From NCBI RefSeq assembly GCF_003253735.1, contig NZ_QKYW01000009.1, forward strand, positions 62,001 to 126,000: a stretch of 64,000 nt of DNA, given 5' to 3'. Shown here in pieces: positions 46,681 through 54,835 of the stretch; position 1 is the stretch's first letter, and each line of letters starts with the position of its first letter. Source of the DNA: Pseudomonas sp. URMO17WK12:I2 (GTDB lineage Bacteria > Pseudomonadota > Gammaproteobacteria > Pseudomonadales > Pseudomonadaceae). Below the pieces are notes generated by a model. The model worked only from the letters and a program-made list of their open reading frames with translations, made no database searches and was not told the DNA's origin. A program made the position numbers and the translations under genes.

Positions 46681-47532
46681 TCAGTCGATCAGACCATTGC
46701 CGTCGTAGAACGGATAGGGCCCCGGGTATTCACCGAAGACCCCGGTGTGGGTGACCAGGCCATGCTCGGCATGCCAGTGGTGCAGCAGGTAGCCAGGCGG
46801 CTCCAGGTTGAAGTGGGCCGGCGCGGCGGGCTGCAGGTCCAGCACGATCTGGTGGGAAACCCCGGGGCACACGCAGCTCAGGCTGCCGGCAAAACGCTGC
46901 TGGATCGCGCGATGCAGGTGCCCGCAAAGCAGCCGCTCCACCTGCGGGTGGCCGCCGATAAGCCATTCCAGCGCCGCCGCATTGCGAAACGGCTCGCGGT
47001 CCATATGGCCGATGCCACTGATAAATGGCGGGTGGTGCAGGATCAATACTGTCGGCACCTGCGGGCGCATCGCCAGCTGGGCATCCAGCCAGCGCAACTG
47101 GCTGTCCTGCAACTGCCCGCCGTGGCTGCCGGGAATCGTCGTGTCGAGGCCGATCAGGCGCACCGGGTGGCTGTCGACCACCCAGTCCAGCGGTGCCTCG
47201 GGCGACTGCGGCAGATAAGCGTGATCGGCGAAGGCGGCCAGCAGGTGGGCGCGATCATCATGGTTGCCGGGCACCAGGTAACAGGGCATGGCCAGGCGCT
47301 GCAGCTCCGGGCGCAGCACGGCGTATTCGTCCGGGTGGCCGAAGTCCACCAGGTCACCGCTGATGACCACGACATCCGGGCGCGGCTGACTGGCGTTCAG
47401 GTGCTCGACCGCGCGGCGCAGCGCCGCCAGGGTATCGACCACTCCGTAACTCGGCTTGCCGCCGGCCTTGAGGTGCAGGTCGCTGATCTGCGCGATCAGG
47501 AAGGTCGAAGCGTTGGGGATGACATCAGGCAT
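46681..47532 (-). CDS. CpdA/GpdQ-type metallophosphoesterase
   Basis: A 283-residue class III phosphodiesterase. All metal blocks are present: SDLHL, SGDLVDFG, PGNHDDRA, HHPPF and GHLHR. Relatives hydrolyse cAMP or glycerophosphodiesters. It is the last gene of the lacI-ABC operon and its start overlaps the ATPase stop by eight bases, so it probably acts on the imported compound. That favours a GpdQ-like organophosphate diesterase over housekeeping cAMP hydrolysis, but this is inference. Confidence 0.85.
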   Translation of the reverse strand: MPDVIPNASTFLIAQISDLHLKAGGKPSYGVVDTLAALRRAVEHLNASQPRPDVVVISGDLVDFGHPDEYAVLRPELQRLAMPCYLVPGNHDDRAHLLAAFADHAYLPQSPEAPLDWVVDSHPVRLIGLDTTIPGSHGGQLQDSQLRWLDAQLAMRPQVPTVLILHHPPFISGIGHMDREPFRNAAALEWLIGGHPQVERLLCGHLHRAIQQRFAGSLSCVCPGVSHQIVLDLQPAAPAHFNLEPPGYLLHHWHAEHGLVTHTGVFGEYPGPYPFYDGNGLID

Positions 47533-48556
47533 TGAGGCTGAACACTCGCTGGGGCTCGACGGCCAGGTTGATCAAATCGCCGGGGGCATGCAGGCGGTCG
47601 TCGCTGCTGTCCACCGAAAGCGGCTGCGCGCCGCCCACATCCACCAGCAGGCGGCTCTGCGCGCCCTGGAAGAATTGCCCCAGCAGCCGCCCGCGCACGT
47701 GGCCGGGGGCACTGGTCACCTGCAGGTGCTCGGGGCGGCAATACAGGGTGCCCGGCAACTCGCTGGCGCTCCACGGCAACTCGCCGCCATTGACCTGCAC
47801 GCCATTGGCGGTACGGCCAAGCACCGCGAAGGCGTTCAGGGTGCCGATGAAATTCGCCACGAAGGCATTGGCGGGCTGCTGATAGAGCGCCCGCGGCGTG
47901 GCGAGCTGGGCGATGCGGCCACGCTCCATTACCAGAATGCGCTCGCCCAGAGCCATGGCCTCACCCTGGTCATGGGTGACGAATACGGCGGTGATGGCCA
48001 GTTCGCGCAGCAACTGGCCCAGCTCGCTGCGCAAGCGTTCGCGCAACTGGGCATCCAGGGCCGCCAGCGGCTCGTCGAGCAGCAGTACCCGCGGGCGTGG
48101 CGCCACGGCGCGGGCCAGGGCAACGCGCTGGCGCTGACCACCGGACAGCTCATGGATGGCGCGGTGGCCATAGCCTTGCAGGCCGACCAGCTCGAGCAAC
48201 TCGGCGCAGCGCCGTTCCCGTTCGGCGCGGGGCATCTTGCGCACCTTCAAGCCGTAGCCGATGTTGTCGGCCACGTTGAGGTTGGGAAACAGCGCGTAGT
48301 TCTGGAACACCATGCCCACGTCGCGGCGCTCGATGGGCAATGGCGTGACGTCGCGCCCGGCGAACAGCACCTGCCCGGCATCCGGGCGCTCGAGCCCGGC
48401 GATCAGGCGCAGCGTGGTGGTCTTGCCGCAGCCGGAGGGGCCAAGGATGGCCAGGGTTTCGCCGGCCTGGATTTCCAGGCTGAGGTCATCCACGGCGACG
48501 GTGCCGTCGGCGAACGCCTTGCGGCAGTTGTGCAGGCGAATGGAGGTAGCGCTCAT
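47525..48556 (-). CDS. ABC transporter ATP-binding protein (spermidine/iron/phosphonate class)
   Basis: A 343-residue ATPase with Walker A GPSGCGKTT, Q-loop VFQNYALFP, signature LSGGQRQR, Walker B VLLLDEPLAALD and H-loop VTHDQ, then a C-terminal TOBE regulatory domain. It powers the two permeases encoded just upstream and overlaps both neighbours (by 4 and 8 bases). ATG 48556 was chosen; the longer frame extends into the permease gene. Confidence 0.92.
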   Translation of the reverse strand: MSATSIRLHNCRKAFADGTVAVDDLSLEIQAGETLAILGPSGCGKTTTLRLIAGLERPDAGQVLFAGRDVTPLPIERRDVGMVFQNYALFPNLNVADNIGYGLKVRKMPRAERERRCAELLELVGLQGYGHRAIHELSGGQRQRVALARAVAPRPRVLLLDEPLAALDAQLRERLRSELGQLLRELAITAVFVTHDQGEAMALGERILVMERGRIAQLATPRALYQQPANAFVANFIGTLNAFAVLGRTANGVQVNGGELPWSASELPGTLYCRPEHLQVTSAPGHVRGRLLGQFFQGAQSRLLVDVGGAQPLSVDSSDDRLHAPGDLINLAVEPQRVFSLNA

Positions 48557-49347
48557 CGTTGGTCTCCACGGGACAGGCGGGCGCTGATGGCCTGCAGGGC
48601 GATCAGCAGCGGTACGATCATCAGCAGGAACAGCAGGGTGTAGGCGCTGGCGACCTCCAGCCGCGCCGAGGCGTAGCTGTCGGCCAGGCCCACCGGCAGG
48701 GTCTTGGTCATGGGCGTGTGGAGCATCCAGGTCAGGTTGAATTCGCCCAGCGACAGGGTGACGACCATCAGCATGCCAGCGAGGATGCCGGCCCGGCAGT
48801 TGGGCACCACCACGGTGAAGAAGCGTCGCAGCGGGCCGGCGCCGAGGCTGGCGGCAGCGTCTTCCAGGGTCGGCAGGTTCTGGCGCTGCATCACCGCCAT
48901 CACAGGGCGTACCAGAAACGGCAGGGTGAACAGCACGTGGCCGACCAGGATGAACAGCCAGCTGCCGCGAAACCCGCCGAGGTGGCCATAGGTGAGCAGC
49001 AGCGCCAAGGCGCTGGCCAGGCCGGGCATCGCCACCGGCAGCACCATCAGTTCCTCGAAGGCGCGGCTGAAGCGGTTGTTCATGCGCACCAGGGCATAGG
49101 CCGCCGGCACGCCGATCAGGCAGACGCACAGGGCGCAGGCCAGCGCCAGTTGCAGCGACAGCCACACCGTCGGCGAATAGGCCTGCCAGACCTGCACGAG
49201 CCAGTCGAAGGTCAGGCCGCTGGAAAGGCCCTGGAAATAATTGCGCGTCAACCCGGCGAGCAGCGACAGCAGCACCGGTACCAGCATGAAGGCGCAGACC
49301 AGGCAGGTGAAGATCAGCTGCGCGGCAAACAGCGTCGAGCGTTTCAT
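48553..49347 (-). CDS. ABC transporter permease 2
   Basis: A 264-residue inner-membrane permease (six hydrophobic segments) with the binding-protein-dependent EAA-type loop near DAAASLGAGPLRRFFTVVVP. It starts MKRSTLFAAQLIFTCLVCAFM at 49347 and overlaps permease 1 (4 bases) and the ATPase (4 bases). It pairs with permease 1 to form the channel. Confidence 0.9.
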   Translation of the reverse strand: MKRSTLFAAQLIFTCLVCAFMLVPVLLSLLAGLTRNYFQGLSSGLTFDWLVQVWQAYSPTVWLSLQLALACALCVCLIGVPAAYALVRMNNRFSRAFEELMVLPVAMPGLASALALLLTYGHLGGFRGSWLFILVGHVLFTLPFLVRPVMAVMQRQNLPTLEDAAASLGAGPLRRFFTVVVPNCRAGILAGMLMVVTLSLGEFNLTWMLHTPMTKTLPVGLADSYASARLEVASAYTLLFLLMIVPLLIALQAISARLSRGDQR

Positions 49348-50213
49348 AGCAGCCCTCCGGCTTTTCGCACCCATTTCCTGACCACCAGCAGCACCGCCCA
49401 GGTCAGCGCACCGAGGATCACCGACAGCGCCGCGGCCACTGTGAAGTTGGCGTAGTTGGTGAATACGTTGTAGATCGCCACCGGGGTGACGTTGAGCTGG
49501 GTGCCGAGGGTGAAGGCAGTGCCGAACGCGCCCATGGAAGTGGCGAAGCAGATCGCCCCGCAGGACACCAGTGCCGGCATCAAGCCCGGCACGATGACGT
49601 CCCAGATCACCCGCCAGTGGCTGGCGCCCAGGGAGCGGGCGGCCTCCTCCAGGCTGGCATCGAGGCTTTCACTGGCGGCCATCACGGTGAGGATCACCCG
49701 CGGTATGGAGAAATACAGGTAGCCGAGAAACAAGCCGGCCAGCGAATAGGCGAAGATCCAGCGCTCACCCACCAGGCCCATGCCGAGCGCCGCGAACACG
49801 CCTTGGCGGCCGGCCAGCAGAATCACCAGAAAGCCCACCACCACGCCGGGGAACGCCAGGGGAAAGGTCAGCAAGGCGACCAGCGCCGAACGGCCGAAGA
49901 AACGCTGGCGGGCAAGAAACACCCCGACGATGCTGCCCACCAGCAACGCTGCCAGGGTCACCGTGGCAGCCAGCACACTGGTCTGCGCCAGGCTGCTCAG
50001 ATACTGGCCGCTGCTCAGCACCTGCCAGTAGCCACTGCCCGCGTCATCGCGGCTCTCGCCACCAAGCAACACCAAGTGGGCCAGCGGCAATAGCCAGAAG
50101 GCCAGCAGCACCGCGGCCGCCGGCACCAGCGCCACGGCCGCGCCGGGGCGCCAGCGCCATAGCAGCCGGCTGTCGGCCGTCACGGCAGAGCGGTTGCTCA
50201 GCGCGCCGCTCAC
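49344..50213 (-). CDS. ABC transporter permease 1
   Basis: A 289-residue permease with six hydrophobic segments and the EAA loop EEAARSLGASHWRVIWDVIVPG. It starts MSGALSNRSAV, only one base after the binding-protein stop, and overlaps permease 2. Both belong to the CysTW/PotBC-like superfamily. Confidence 0.9.
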   Translation of the reverse strand: MSGALSNRSAVTADSRLLWRWRPGAAVALVPAAAVLLAFWLLPLAHLVLLGGESRDDAGSGYWQVLSSGQYLSSLAQTSVLAATVTLAALLVGSIVGVFLARQRFFGRSALVALLTFPLAFPGVVVGFLVILLAGRQGVFAALGMGLVGERWIFAYSLAGLFLGYLYFSIPRVILTVMAASESLDASLEEAARSLGASHWRVIWDVIVPGLMPALVSCGAICFATSMGAFGTAFTLGTQLNVTPVAIYNVFTNYANFTVAAALSVILGALTWAVLLVVRKWVRKAGGLL

Positions 50214-50214
50214 T

Positions 50215-51219
50215 TCAGCGCACCTCTTTCAGGTAACGCGCGGCGAAGGCTTCCTGCACCGCGGCCATCTTCTGGTAATCCACAACGCCGGCCCGGGCGT
50301 AGTCGCTTTCCGGCAGGAAGCGCGCCGCTACCTCGGCGGGCATCTGCACCGGGCGCACCGGCCGCAGGTAGGCATTGGCCCACAGCGCCTGGCCCTGGTC
50401 GGAGAGCACGAAGTCCAGCACCTTCTCGGCATTGGCGCGGTGCGGGGCATTGTCCACCACGCTCATCACATAGGGCACGCTGATGCTGCCCTCACGGGGA
50501 ATCACGAAGGCGACGTTGGCCTGGTCCTTGTAGCGTGCCCGGTAGGCGTTGAAGTCATAGTCGACGAGAATCGGCAGCTCGCCGGACAGCACCCGCGCAT
50601 AGGCGGTCTGCTTGGGCACGATCGGCGAATTGCCGGCCAGCTTCCTGAAGTAGTCGATGGCCGGGGTGAAGTCGTCGAGGTCACCGCCCATGGCGCGGTT
50701 GATCGCCACCGCCGACACGTAGCCGACGAAGGCGCTGGACGGGTCCAGATAACCGACCATGCCCTTGTACTCGGGCTTGAGAAGGTCGACCCAGCTTTGC
50801 GGCACTGGCAGGCCACCGAGTGCATCGACGTTGACCATGATGCCGAGGGTGCCGGAATGGATGGCGAACCAATGCCCTTCGGGGTCTTTCAAGCCGGCGG
50901 GAATGTCGTCCCAGCCCTTTGGCTTGTAGCTGCCGACCACCCCGGCGTTCTGCGCCTGCAGGCCAAAGGTCACGCCGTAATACACCACGTCGGCCATCGG
51001 CGCCGCACGCTCGGCCACCAGCTGCGCCAGGGCCTGGCCGGAGTTCTTGTTGTCCAGCGGCACCTTCACGCCGGTGCTCTCGGCGATTGCCGCAAGCTGC
51101 GCGCCCCAGTCCGCCCACTCCGGCGGGCAGTTGTAGCAGATCGCCGTGTCGGCGGCGTGGCTCAGGCTGGCGGTACCGCACAGCAACAGGGCCGCAAGAG
51201 TTTTACGCAAGCGGATCAT
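50215..51219 (-). CDS. ABC transporter extracellular substrate-binding protein
   Basis: A 334-residue type II binding protein: signal peptide cut near SHA-AD, then AICYNCPPEWADW and NKNSGQALAQLVAERAAPMADVVYYG, which resemble the iron/2-aminoethylphosphonate/spermidine group. The ligand is not known. The start overlaps the regulator stop by 17 bases. Together with the phosphoesterase, an organophosphate such as a glycerophosphodiester or a phosphonate is likely. Confidence 0.88.
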   Translation of the reverse strand: MIRLRKTLAALLLCGTASLSHAADTAICYNCPPEWADWGAQLAAIAESTGVKVPLDNKNSGQALAQLVAERAAPMADVVYYGVTFGLQAQNAGVVGSYKPKGWDDIPAGLKDPEGHWFAIHSGTLGIMVNVDALGGLPVPQSWVDLLKPEYKGMVGYLDPSSAFVGYVSAVAINRAMGGDLDDFTPAIDYFRKLAGNSPIVPKQTAYARVLSGELPILVDYDFNAYRARYKDQANVAFVIPREGSISVPYVMSVVDNAPHRANAEKVLDFVLSDQGQALWANAYLRPVRPVQMPAEVAARFLPESDYARAGVVDYQKMAAVQEAFAARYLKEVR

Positions 51220-52222
51220 CGGACGTCTCCTCGAGGGGGCGGATACTTTCGCCTGGCCGGATGTGGCACGGCAGGCAGTGGGAAGCGGGGGTGGCGCCGG
51301 CGATCTGCGCCAGCAACTGGTCGATCACGGTGTGCGCCAGCTCGACGATGGGCTGCACCACACTGCACAGCGTCGGGTGCATCTGCGTACCCAGGGCGAT
51401 GCCGTCGAAGCCCATCACCGAGAGCTGGCGCGGCACGCTCCAGCCGTTGCGGCGCAGCTCGTTGATCAGGCTGATGGCCAGCAGGTCGTTGGAACAGAGC
51501 AGCGCGCTGGGCGCCTGCGGGCCATGCAGCCAGGGCGCGAGGGCGGCGAAGTCGGCCTGGGTATGGGCGGGCATCTCGATCAGCGGCAGCGCCTGTAGCC
51601 CGGCCGCGTGCATGGCCTGCCGATAGCCGGCGTAGCGCAGCCGGGCACGGTCGGACTGCAATGCAGAGCCGGCGACCATGCCGATGCGCCGATGCCCGGC
51701 GGCCAGCAAATGCCGGGTGGCCAGGGCCATGCCGGCGCGGTTATCCACCGACACGGCGCTGTACTCGGCATCCTCGGGCTGGTGGTAGGCCAGCACGAAG
51801 GGCGTATCCTCCTGGGCCAGGCCCTGCAGCACCTGGTTGCTGCGCGCATCGGTCACCGTCAGCACCAGGCCGTCGACGCGCTGGCGCAGCAGCTCTTCGA
51901 CCACCTCGCTTTCGCGCTCGGCCTGGTAGTCGGTGGTGGCCAGCAGCAGGTTGTAGCCCCGCGCACGCGCCGCCTGCTCCATGGCCTGGAACTGCTCGGC
52001 GAACACCGGGTTGAGCAGGTTGGGCACCACCACGCCAATCAGTTGGGTGGTTTGCAAACGCAGCTGCCGCCCCAGGCGGTTGGGGCGAAAGCCCAGCTGG
52101 CGCGCCGCGGCGAACACCTGCTCACGGGTATGCGGGCGCACCATGTCCGGCGACGCAAAAGCCCGTGCGGCAGTGGCCCGCGATACCCCTGCCCTGAGGG
52201 CCACCTCTTTCAGATCCGTCAT
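51203..52222 (-). CDS. LacI-family transcriptional regulator
   Basis: A 339-residue regulator. The DNA-binding domain (MTDLKEVALRAGVSRATAARA) has a helix-turn-helix and hinge; the effector domain starts near residue 60 (LIGVVVPNLLNPVFAEQF). It is the first gene of the operon for the ABC transporter and phosphoesterase, overlapping the binding protein by 17 bases, so the whole unit is probably self-regulated through the palindrome at 52235-52248. ATG 52222 was chosen. Confidence 0.93.
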   Translation of the reverse strand: MTDLKEVALRAGVSRATAARAFASPDMVRPHTREQVFAAARQLGFRPNRLGRQLRLQTTQLIGVVVPNLLNPVFAEQFQAMEQAARARGYNLLLATTDYQAERESEVVEELLRQRVDGLVLTVTDARSNQVLQGLAQEDTPFVLAYHQPEDAEYSAVSVDNRAGMALATRHLLAAGHRRIGMVAGSALQSDRARLRYAGYRQAMHAAGLQALPLIEMPAHTQADFAALAPWLHGPQAPSALLCSNDLLAISLINELRRNGWSVPRQLSVMGFDGIALGTQMHPTLCSVVQPIVELAHTVIDQLLAQIAGATPASHCLPCHIRPGESIRPLEETSDDPLA

Positions 52223-52234
52223 GCTCGCTCGCCT

Positions 52235-52248
52235 TGAGATCGATCTCA
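52235..52248. promoter_or_regulatory. Palindromic LacI-type operator
   Basis: TGAGATCGATCTCA is a perfect 14-base palindrome with a central CG, the pattern expected of LacI/PurR-family sites. It sits 12 bases upstream of the regulator start, where bound protein would block transcription or initiation of the operon. Confidence 0.7.
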
Positions 52249-52449
52249 TTGGCGAGCAACTTAGCGAGCGCAGATGGCAGTCGCGCGACGAGGGGATGAC
52301 AGTTCGGTTTCAGTGACATAGTGCGTAGGGCAGACCGGAACGCCGGTAGGGCGGACTCAGGAGCGAAGCGAACAGTCCGTCGTCAGTCGACGACATGCCA
52401 CCAGAAAAATCTCCATGCCGGCGCCGCTGTCGGCGAGTAACCTGACGGC

Positions 52450-52471
52450 GTACTGCTTCGCGAGTACGCCA
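52450..52471. repeat. Short inverted repeat
   Basis: GCGTAC and GTACGC flank TGCTTCGCGA in the sequence GGCGTACTGCTTCGCGAGTACGCC; the arms extend to eight bases. No T run follows, so its role as a terminator is doubtful. Confidence 0.45.
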
Positions 52472-52573
52472 CTACGCTACTGGCAAAGCCGATGCTCTTA
52501 GCGCCAGCGCATGATCCGCCAGTTCAAGCAAGCGTTCACGTATAACGGACCGATCATTGCTCAAAGAGAGAAG

Positions 52574-52591
52574 TATCACTAAAGTGACACT
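52574..52591. promoter_or_regulatory. Palindromic operator of the toxin-antitoxin operon
   Basis: TCACTAAAGTGA (52576-52587) is a perfect palindrome, and an overlapping AAGTGACACTT forms a second. They lie 28 bases before the antitoxin start, the usual place for autorepression by the antitoxin-toxin complex. Confidence 0.55.
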
Positions 52592-52614
52592 TCATTAACG
52601 CACCGAGCCCTCTC

Positions 52615-52872
52615 ATGAAAGTCGAGCTGGTCACCAACCTGAAGCGACAGGCCACCAAGATTCTTGCCGATCTTCACGAATCCAAGGAGCCCGTGCTGAT
52701 CACCGAGCACGGTATTCCCTCGGCTTATCTGGTGGATGTCGATGACTACCAGTTCATGCAGAAGCGCCTTGCACTACTGGATGCCCTTGCGCGAGGGGAA
52801 CGGGCTGTAATCGAAGGCAATACCGTCAGTCATGAACAGGCCAAGGAACGGCTGGGCAAATGGCTGAAATAG
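52615..52872 (+). CDS. Phd/YefM-family antitoxin
   Basis: An 85-residue protein: the N-terminal part (VTNLKRQATKILADLHESKEPVLITEHGIPSAYLVDVDDY) is the Phd/YefM DNA-binding fold, and the C-terminus is a charged tail that should wrap the toxin. It represses its own operon from the palindromes just upstream. The stop lies 13 bases inside the toxin gene. Confidence 0.9.
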   Translation: MKVELVTNLKRQATKILADLHESKEPVLITEHGIPSAYLVDVDDYQFMQKRLALLDALARGERAVIEGNTVSHEQAKERLGKWLK

Positions 52873-53156
52873 TCTGGACCAATCCCGCCCTTGAGCAACT
52901 TGACGATCTGGCACAGTACATCGCCCTCGACAAACCCGATGCTGCTCGCACGCTGGTCAGGAAGGTGGTTGAAGCGGTTGGGCGCTTGGCTGAGTTCCCT
53001 CTGTCAGGTCGCATCCCGGGCGAGCTGCCAGACTCGGTGTATCGCGAAATCGTCGTCCCACCCTGCCGGGTTTTCTACCGCGTTTCGAATACAACGGTTT
53101 TCATCATCCACATCATGCGAGAAGAGCGCGTGCTACGCGCTCATATGCTCAAGTGA
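52860..53156 (+). CDS. RelE/ParE-family toxin
   Basis: A 98-residue toxin of the RelE/ParE fold: MAEIVWTNPALEQLDDLAQYIALD matches the ParE-type N-terminus, followed by REIVVPPCRVFYRVSN and a conserved C-terminal IIHIMREERVL. ParE members poison DNA gyrase, RelE members cleave mRNA on the ribosome; sequence style (LARYIA-like helix) favours ParE. It overlaps the antitoxin gene, giving coupled synthesis. Confidence 0.9.
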   Translation: MAEIVWTNPALEQLDDLAQYIALDKPDAARTLVRKVVEAVGRLAEFPLSGRIPGELPDSVYREIVVPPCRVFYRVSNTTVFIIHIMREERVLRAHMLK

Positions 53157-53218
53157 GCCTGATTGTGGTAACGGCAAATCATGGACGGGTGTTGGTCAGC
53201 ACACGCGGCTAGCCTTTG

Positions 53219-53292
53219 CCCGGGTATCACTGCGCTCAACACCGGGCTACCAGAGTCGCCCGAAGCCTGCGGTTGAGCGCAGCGATACCCAG
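53219..53292. repeat. Inverted repeat with GGGTATC-GCTGCGCTCAA arms
   Basis: CGGGTATCACTGCGCTCAAC on the plus strand pairs with GTTGAGCGCAGCGATACCC downstream, one mismatch. A half-site is at 40271-40289 and a related one at 35998-36020, so this is a dispersed family. Confidence 0.7.
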
Positions 53293-53381
53293 GAATGTCT
53301 TCCTTAAACCTGTTCATGATCTTTCAACCCAGGCTCGTCGATTTTGGCAGCTAAGTGGTGGAGCAGCCGTTTTCCTATCCC

Positions 53382-53445
53382 GTGGGAACGGGCCATGCCC
53401 GTGATTTTTCGCGGGCGTGGGCTAGGCGCCCCCGCCCGTTCCCAC
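53382..53445. repeat. REP-type palindrome (GTGGGAACGGGC variant)
   Basis: GTGGGAACGGGCCATGCCCGTGA and the complementary GCCCCCGCCCGTTCCCAC frame a loop. The arms carry A/T at the position where the REPs at 16940 and 40203 have G/C, in both arms. Confidence 0.8.
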
Positions 53446-53515
53446 AATGGGTCGGTGACGGCTGCTTCTGACTTGTGGTCGCCGCTTCATGCCCACACAG
53501 ATCTTGAGCAGATTC

Positions 53516-54835
53516 TTACAACGTCAGCGTGAACCTCGAAAGCAGCGCGCCAGGCAGCGCCATCGAACCGGTCTGCCGCGCGCCATAGGTGCCGCTGGGC
53601 AACAGCAGTTCCGGCGCGCGGGTCAGGGCTTCCAGGTTCGGGCCGAGGAAATCGAACAGCGAGTCGTCGAAACGCATGGTGTCCACCGGTGCCCTGATGC
53701 GGCCGTCCTCGACCCAGAAAGTGGCGAAGCGGGTCATGCCGGTCAGGCGCCCGGCCGGCAGGTCGGAGAAGTTGCTGTACCACAGGTTGCCGATATACAG
53801 CCCGGTGCCGAGGCGCTGCAGAATCTCGCCCTCCTCCAGCTCGCCGCCATGCAGGTGCAGCGAGAACGGGTACTCGCCGCTGCCCGCGCCGTTGGCGATC
53901 AAGCCATATTCGGCTGCGCTGCGTGAGCTGACCAGGCGCTCGCCCGGTTTGCCCTGGCTGACCAGGCGCAGTGGCTGACGTGGCCCCTCGCGGGTGAAGG
54001 CCGGCGCCAGGCCGCCTTCGATGCGTTCGTTCAGCGTCACCTTGTCGCTCAGGCTGGCGCTGCCGGCGAACAGCCGCTGCAGCGGGCTGCCACCGGTGGC
54101 CAGCGCTTCGGCAGAAAAGCCCCAGGCGAACAGCCCGAACAATTCTTCAAGCGCCGCGGGGGTTAGGTAGGCGCGGTAAGCCCCCGGCTTCAGCTTATGG
54201 GCGGGTTTGCCCAGATGCTCCAGTTGCTCACGGGCGAACGCCAGTTTGCGGGCGAAGGCTTGGGCATCCCACTGCTCGCCGGCGTAGCTGCTTTTCACTG
54301 CCTGTCCATTTTCGTGAAACAGGCTGAATTCGAAGTTGAAACTGCTCGCCGCGTGCCAACCGAAGGCACCCCAGGAGCTGGCGAAACCCTGGTACTGCGG
54401 CCCGGCGGCGTAGAAGCCGACCAGGTCCAGCCCGGCGGCTGCCTCACTGATCTGCGCGATGGCCGCCTCGCTGTGCTGAGCCGCCTCCCCCGCCGCCGTC
54501 TCGCTGCGCCAGGCCTCGCGGTTCAAGCGCAGGTAGGGGTCATCGGCGAGCGTCGGCAATACAGCGCGCAACTGCTGCAGCGCCTGGTCGAGGCGCGGAA
54601 GGTCGTCGTCGATCACTCCGCTGAGGGCCAATTCGAAGTCGCCATGTCGCTCGCCCTGGTACAGCGCCAGGGTGGCGTACACCTGCTGCACCTGGCCGGC
54701 CTGGCGCACGCGGGCGTGGTTGAAGCGGATAAAGTCCGAAGCCTCGGCCTGGTACTCCAGGGTAAAGCCCTCGCCGGCCTGCAGCCCGGCGTTCAGGTGC
54801 GCGAGCAGCGCCTCGAAATGCTGACGTGCGTTCAT
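53516..54835 (-). CDS. TldD/PmbA family protein, PmbA-like subunit
   Basis: A 439-residue protein of the TldD/PmbA (TldE) family lacking the metal-binding HExxxH. The C-terminal half has NLWYSNFSDLPAGRLTGMTRFATFWVEDG, a family hallmark. In the known complex the TldD subunit is a zinc protease and TldE/PmbA a non-catalytic partner that matures microcin B17 and degrades unfolded CcdA. The start overlaps the TldD-like stop (TGATG). Its sequence differs from the standard Pseudomonas housekeeping pmbA, so this looks like a second pair. Confidence 0.85.
   Translation of the reverse strand: MNARQHFEALLAHLNAGLQAGEGFTLEYQAEASDFIRFNHARVRQAGQVQQVYATLALYQGERHGDFELALSGVIDDDLPRLDQALQQLRAVLPTLADDPYLRLNREAWRSETAAGEAAQHSEAAIAQISEAAAGLDLVGFYAAGPQYQGFASSWGAFGWHAASSFNFEFSLFHENGQAVKSSYAGEQWDAQAFARKLAFAREQLEHLGKPAHKLKPGAYRAYLTPAALEELFGLFAWGFSAEALATGGSPLQRLFAGSASLSDKVTLNERIEGGLAPAFTREGPRQPLRLVSQGKPGERLVSSRSAAEYGLIANGAGSGEYPFSLHLHGGELEEGEILQRLGTGLYIGNLWYSNFSDLPAGRLTGMTRFATFWVEDGRIRAPVDTMRFDDSLFDFLGPNLEALTRAPELLLPSGTYGARQTGSMALPGALLSRFTLTL

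Larger units (their letters stand above)
52223..52614. other. Spacer between lacI-type gene and the antitoxin gene
   Basis: 392 bases with the LacI-type operator at 52235-52248 and the toxin-antitoxin operator near 52576-52587. The middle (52320-52530) is GC-rich, contains short inverted repeats around GCGTACTGCTTCGCGAGTACGC at 52448-52470, and has no convincing gene. Confidence 0.5.
53157..53515. other. Repeat-bearing spacer between toxin and pmbA-type genes
   Basis: 359 bases without a gene. It holds an inverted pair (CCGGGTATCACTGCGCTCAAC at about 53219-53239, and GGTTGAGCGCAGCGATACCC at 53272-53291) and a REP at 53382-53445. Confidence 0.6.
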
